DNA from: Bacteroidales bacterium UBA5281
GTDB taxonomy: Bacteria; Bacteroidota; Bacteroidia; Bacteroidales; Lentimicrobiaceae
NCBI GenBank assembly: GCA_002410555.1
Contig: DHSR01000002.1
Span: 1 to 14,487 of the forward strand
DNA: 14,487 bases
Direction of reading: 5' to 3'
This document shows, in pieces, positions 14,150 through 14,487 of the stretch. The translations under genes and the position numbers were made by a program. Every line of letters starts with the position of its first letter. Within the stretch, counting starts at the first letter, position 1. The notes beneath the pieces were generated by a model. That model made no database searches, was not told where the DNA came from, and was given only the letters and a program-made list of their open reading frames with translations.

Positions 14150-14487
14150 ACTAAAAACTACACGCTTTCCTTAAAGCATCGTTCTTGGTTTTCTGCCTGA
14201 TATCTCAATTAAGTATGCAAGTCTGGAGAACTGGTAAAGCACAAATTGCCGCACACAACTTTTTTATTTGCCAATAGTGGCTTTTAGTTTATTGATAAAC
14301 AAAAGAATATTTCGCAAAACAGCTATAACTATACGGCCTTAGTGCCTGATAAAATAGCCGGCAGAAAAGATTGTCGCCGCCATTGAAGTGTAACACAGCC
14401 ATTCAAATCGAAATATATACTAACAGAAGCAGTAGGCTCAGAACTCCTTACCCCTCGCACTGTGAATTAGCGGTAATTTTATAAATC
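14150..14487. other. Non-coding tail
   Basis: No ORF of useful length is open in any frame I read on either strand over these 338 bp. Small hairpins are present: GCTTT-CCTT-AAAGC at 14164-14177 and GCCA-ATAG-TGGC at 14270-14281, the latter followed by TTTT. The larger inverted repeat at 14281-14305 follows. The acyltransferase transcript may end here, but no single site is a convincing intrinsic terminator. Confidence 0.5.
14281..14305. repeat. 25-bp inverted repeat
   Basis: The arms CTTTT-A-GTTTAT (14281-14292) and ATAAACAAAAG (14295-14305) pair over 11 bp with a single bulged A at 14286 and a TG centre. The near-perfect symmetry over 25 bp is more than the local AT content easily explains. 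It could be a cruciform, a regulator site or part of a terminator. Confidence 0.5.

Noticed and set aside
14150..14487. Integron attC site or a partial gene at the right edge
   Set aside because: No properly spaced core sites could be found, and every frame running to the edge is quickly closed by stops.

Overview
The window looks like chromosomal DNA of a member of the Bacteroidota, probably class Bacteroidia. Three observations support this: a gene for the type IX secretion protein PorQ, the neighbouring pair recF and DUF721, and many copies of the Bacteroidota -7 promoter box TAnnTTTG with no clear Shine-Dalgarno sequences. Base composition is moderately AT-rich and becomes visibly more so towards the right end. 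I see no tRNA, rRNA, CRISPR array, insertion sequence or phage gene.

Left half (1-7447), housekeeping genes all on the + strand. A degenerate heptamer repeat tract (about 42-158) precedes coaE (dephospho-CoA kinase), which is almost fused to a small conserved protein of unknown function with a UvrD/PcrA-tail-like N-terminus. Next come a mitochondrial-type aconitase, porQ, ispH (last step of the MEP isoprenoid pathway), recF and a DUF721/DciA-like protein. The last two sit 6 bp apart and form a small replication/repair unit.

Middle (7448-10198). An outer-membrane beta-barrel of the alginate-export type on the - strand is divergent from a YitT-family membrane protein on the + strand. The 325-bp gap between them holds a -7 box for each gene and a doubtful 42-codon ORF. 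A bulged hairpin lies between yitT and the next, convergent gene.

Right half (10199-14487), accessory. On the - strand, a regulator with an unusual three-part architecture (DUF4242 nickel-binding-type domain, degenerate class III nucleotidyl-cyclase-like domain, AraC DNA-binding domain) lies upstream of a group I truncated hemoglobin that carries a signal peptide. Between them are two identical 10-bp direct repeats with a 21-bp period, about 27 bp upstream of a -7 box. That geometry fits an AraC-type activator site and suggests a sensor-regulator/exported-hemoglobin module. On the + strand follow a 142-residue protein with a PUA/ASCH-like look and a polytopic acyltransferase. Each has a promoter of the form TTG-N20-TAnnTTTG; the acyltransferase promoter ends 3 bp before its ATG, so its mRNA should be leaderless or nearly so. 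The last 338 bp appear to be non-coding and contain a long inverted repeat.
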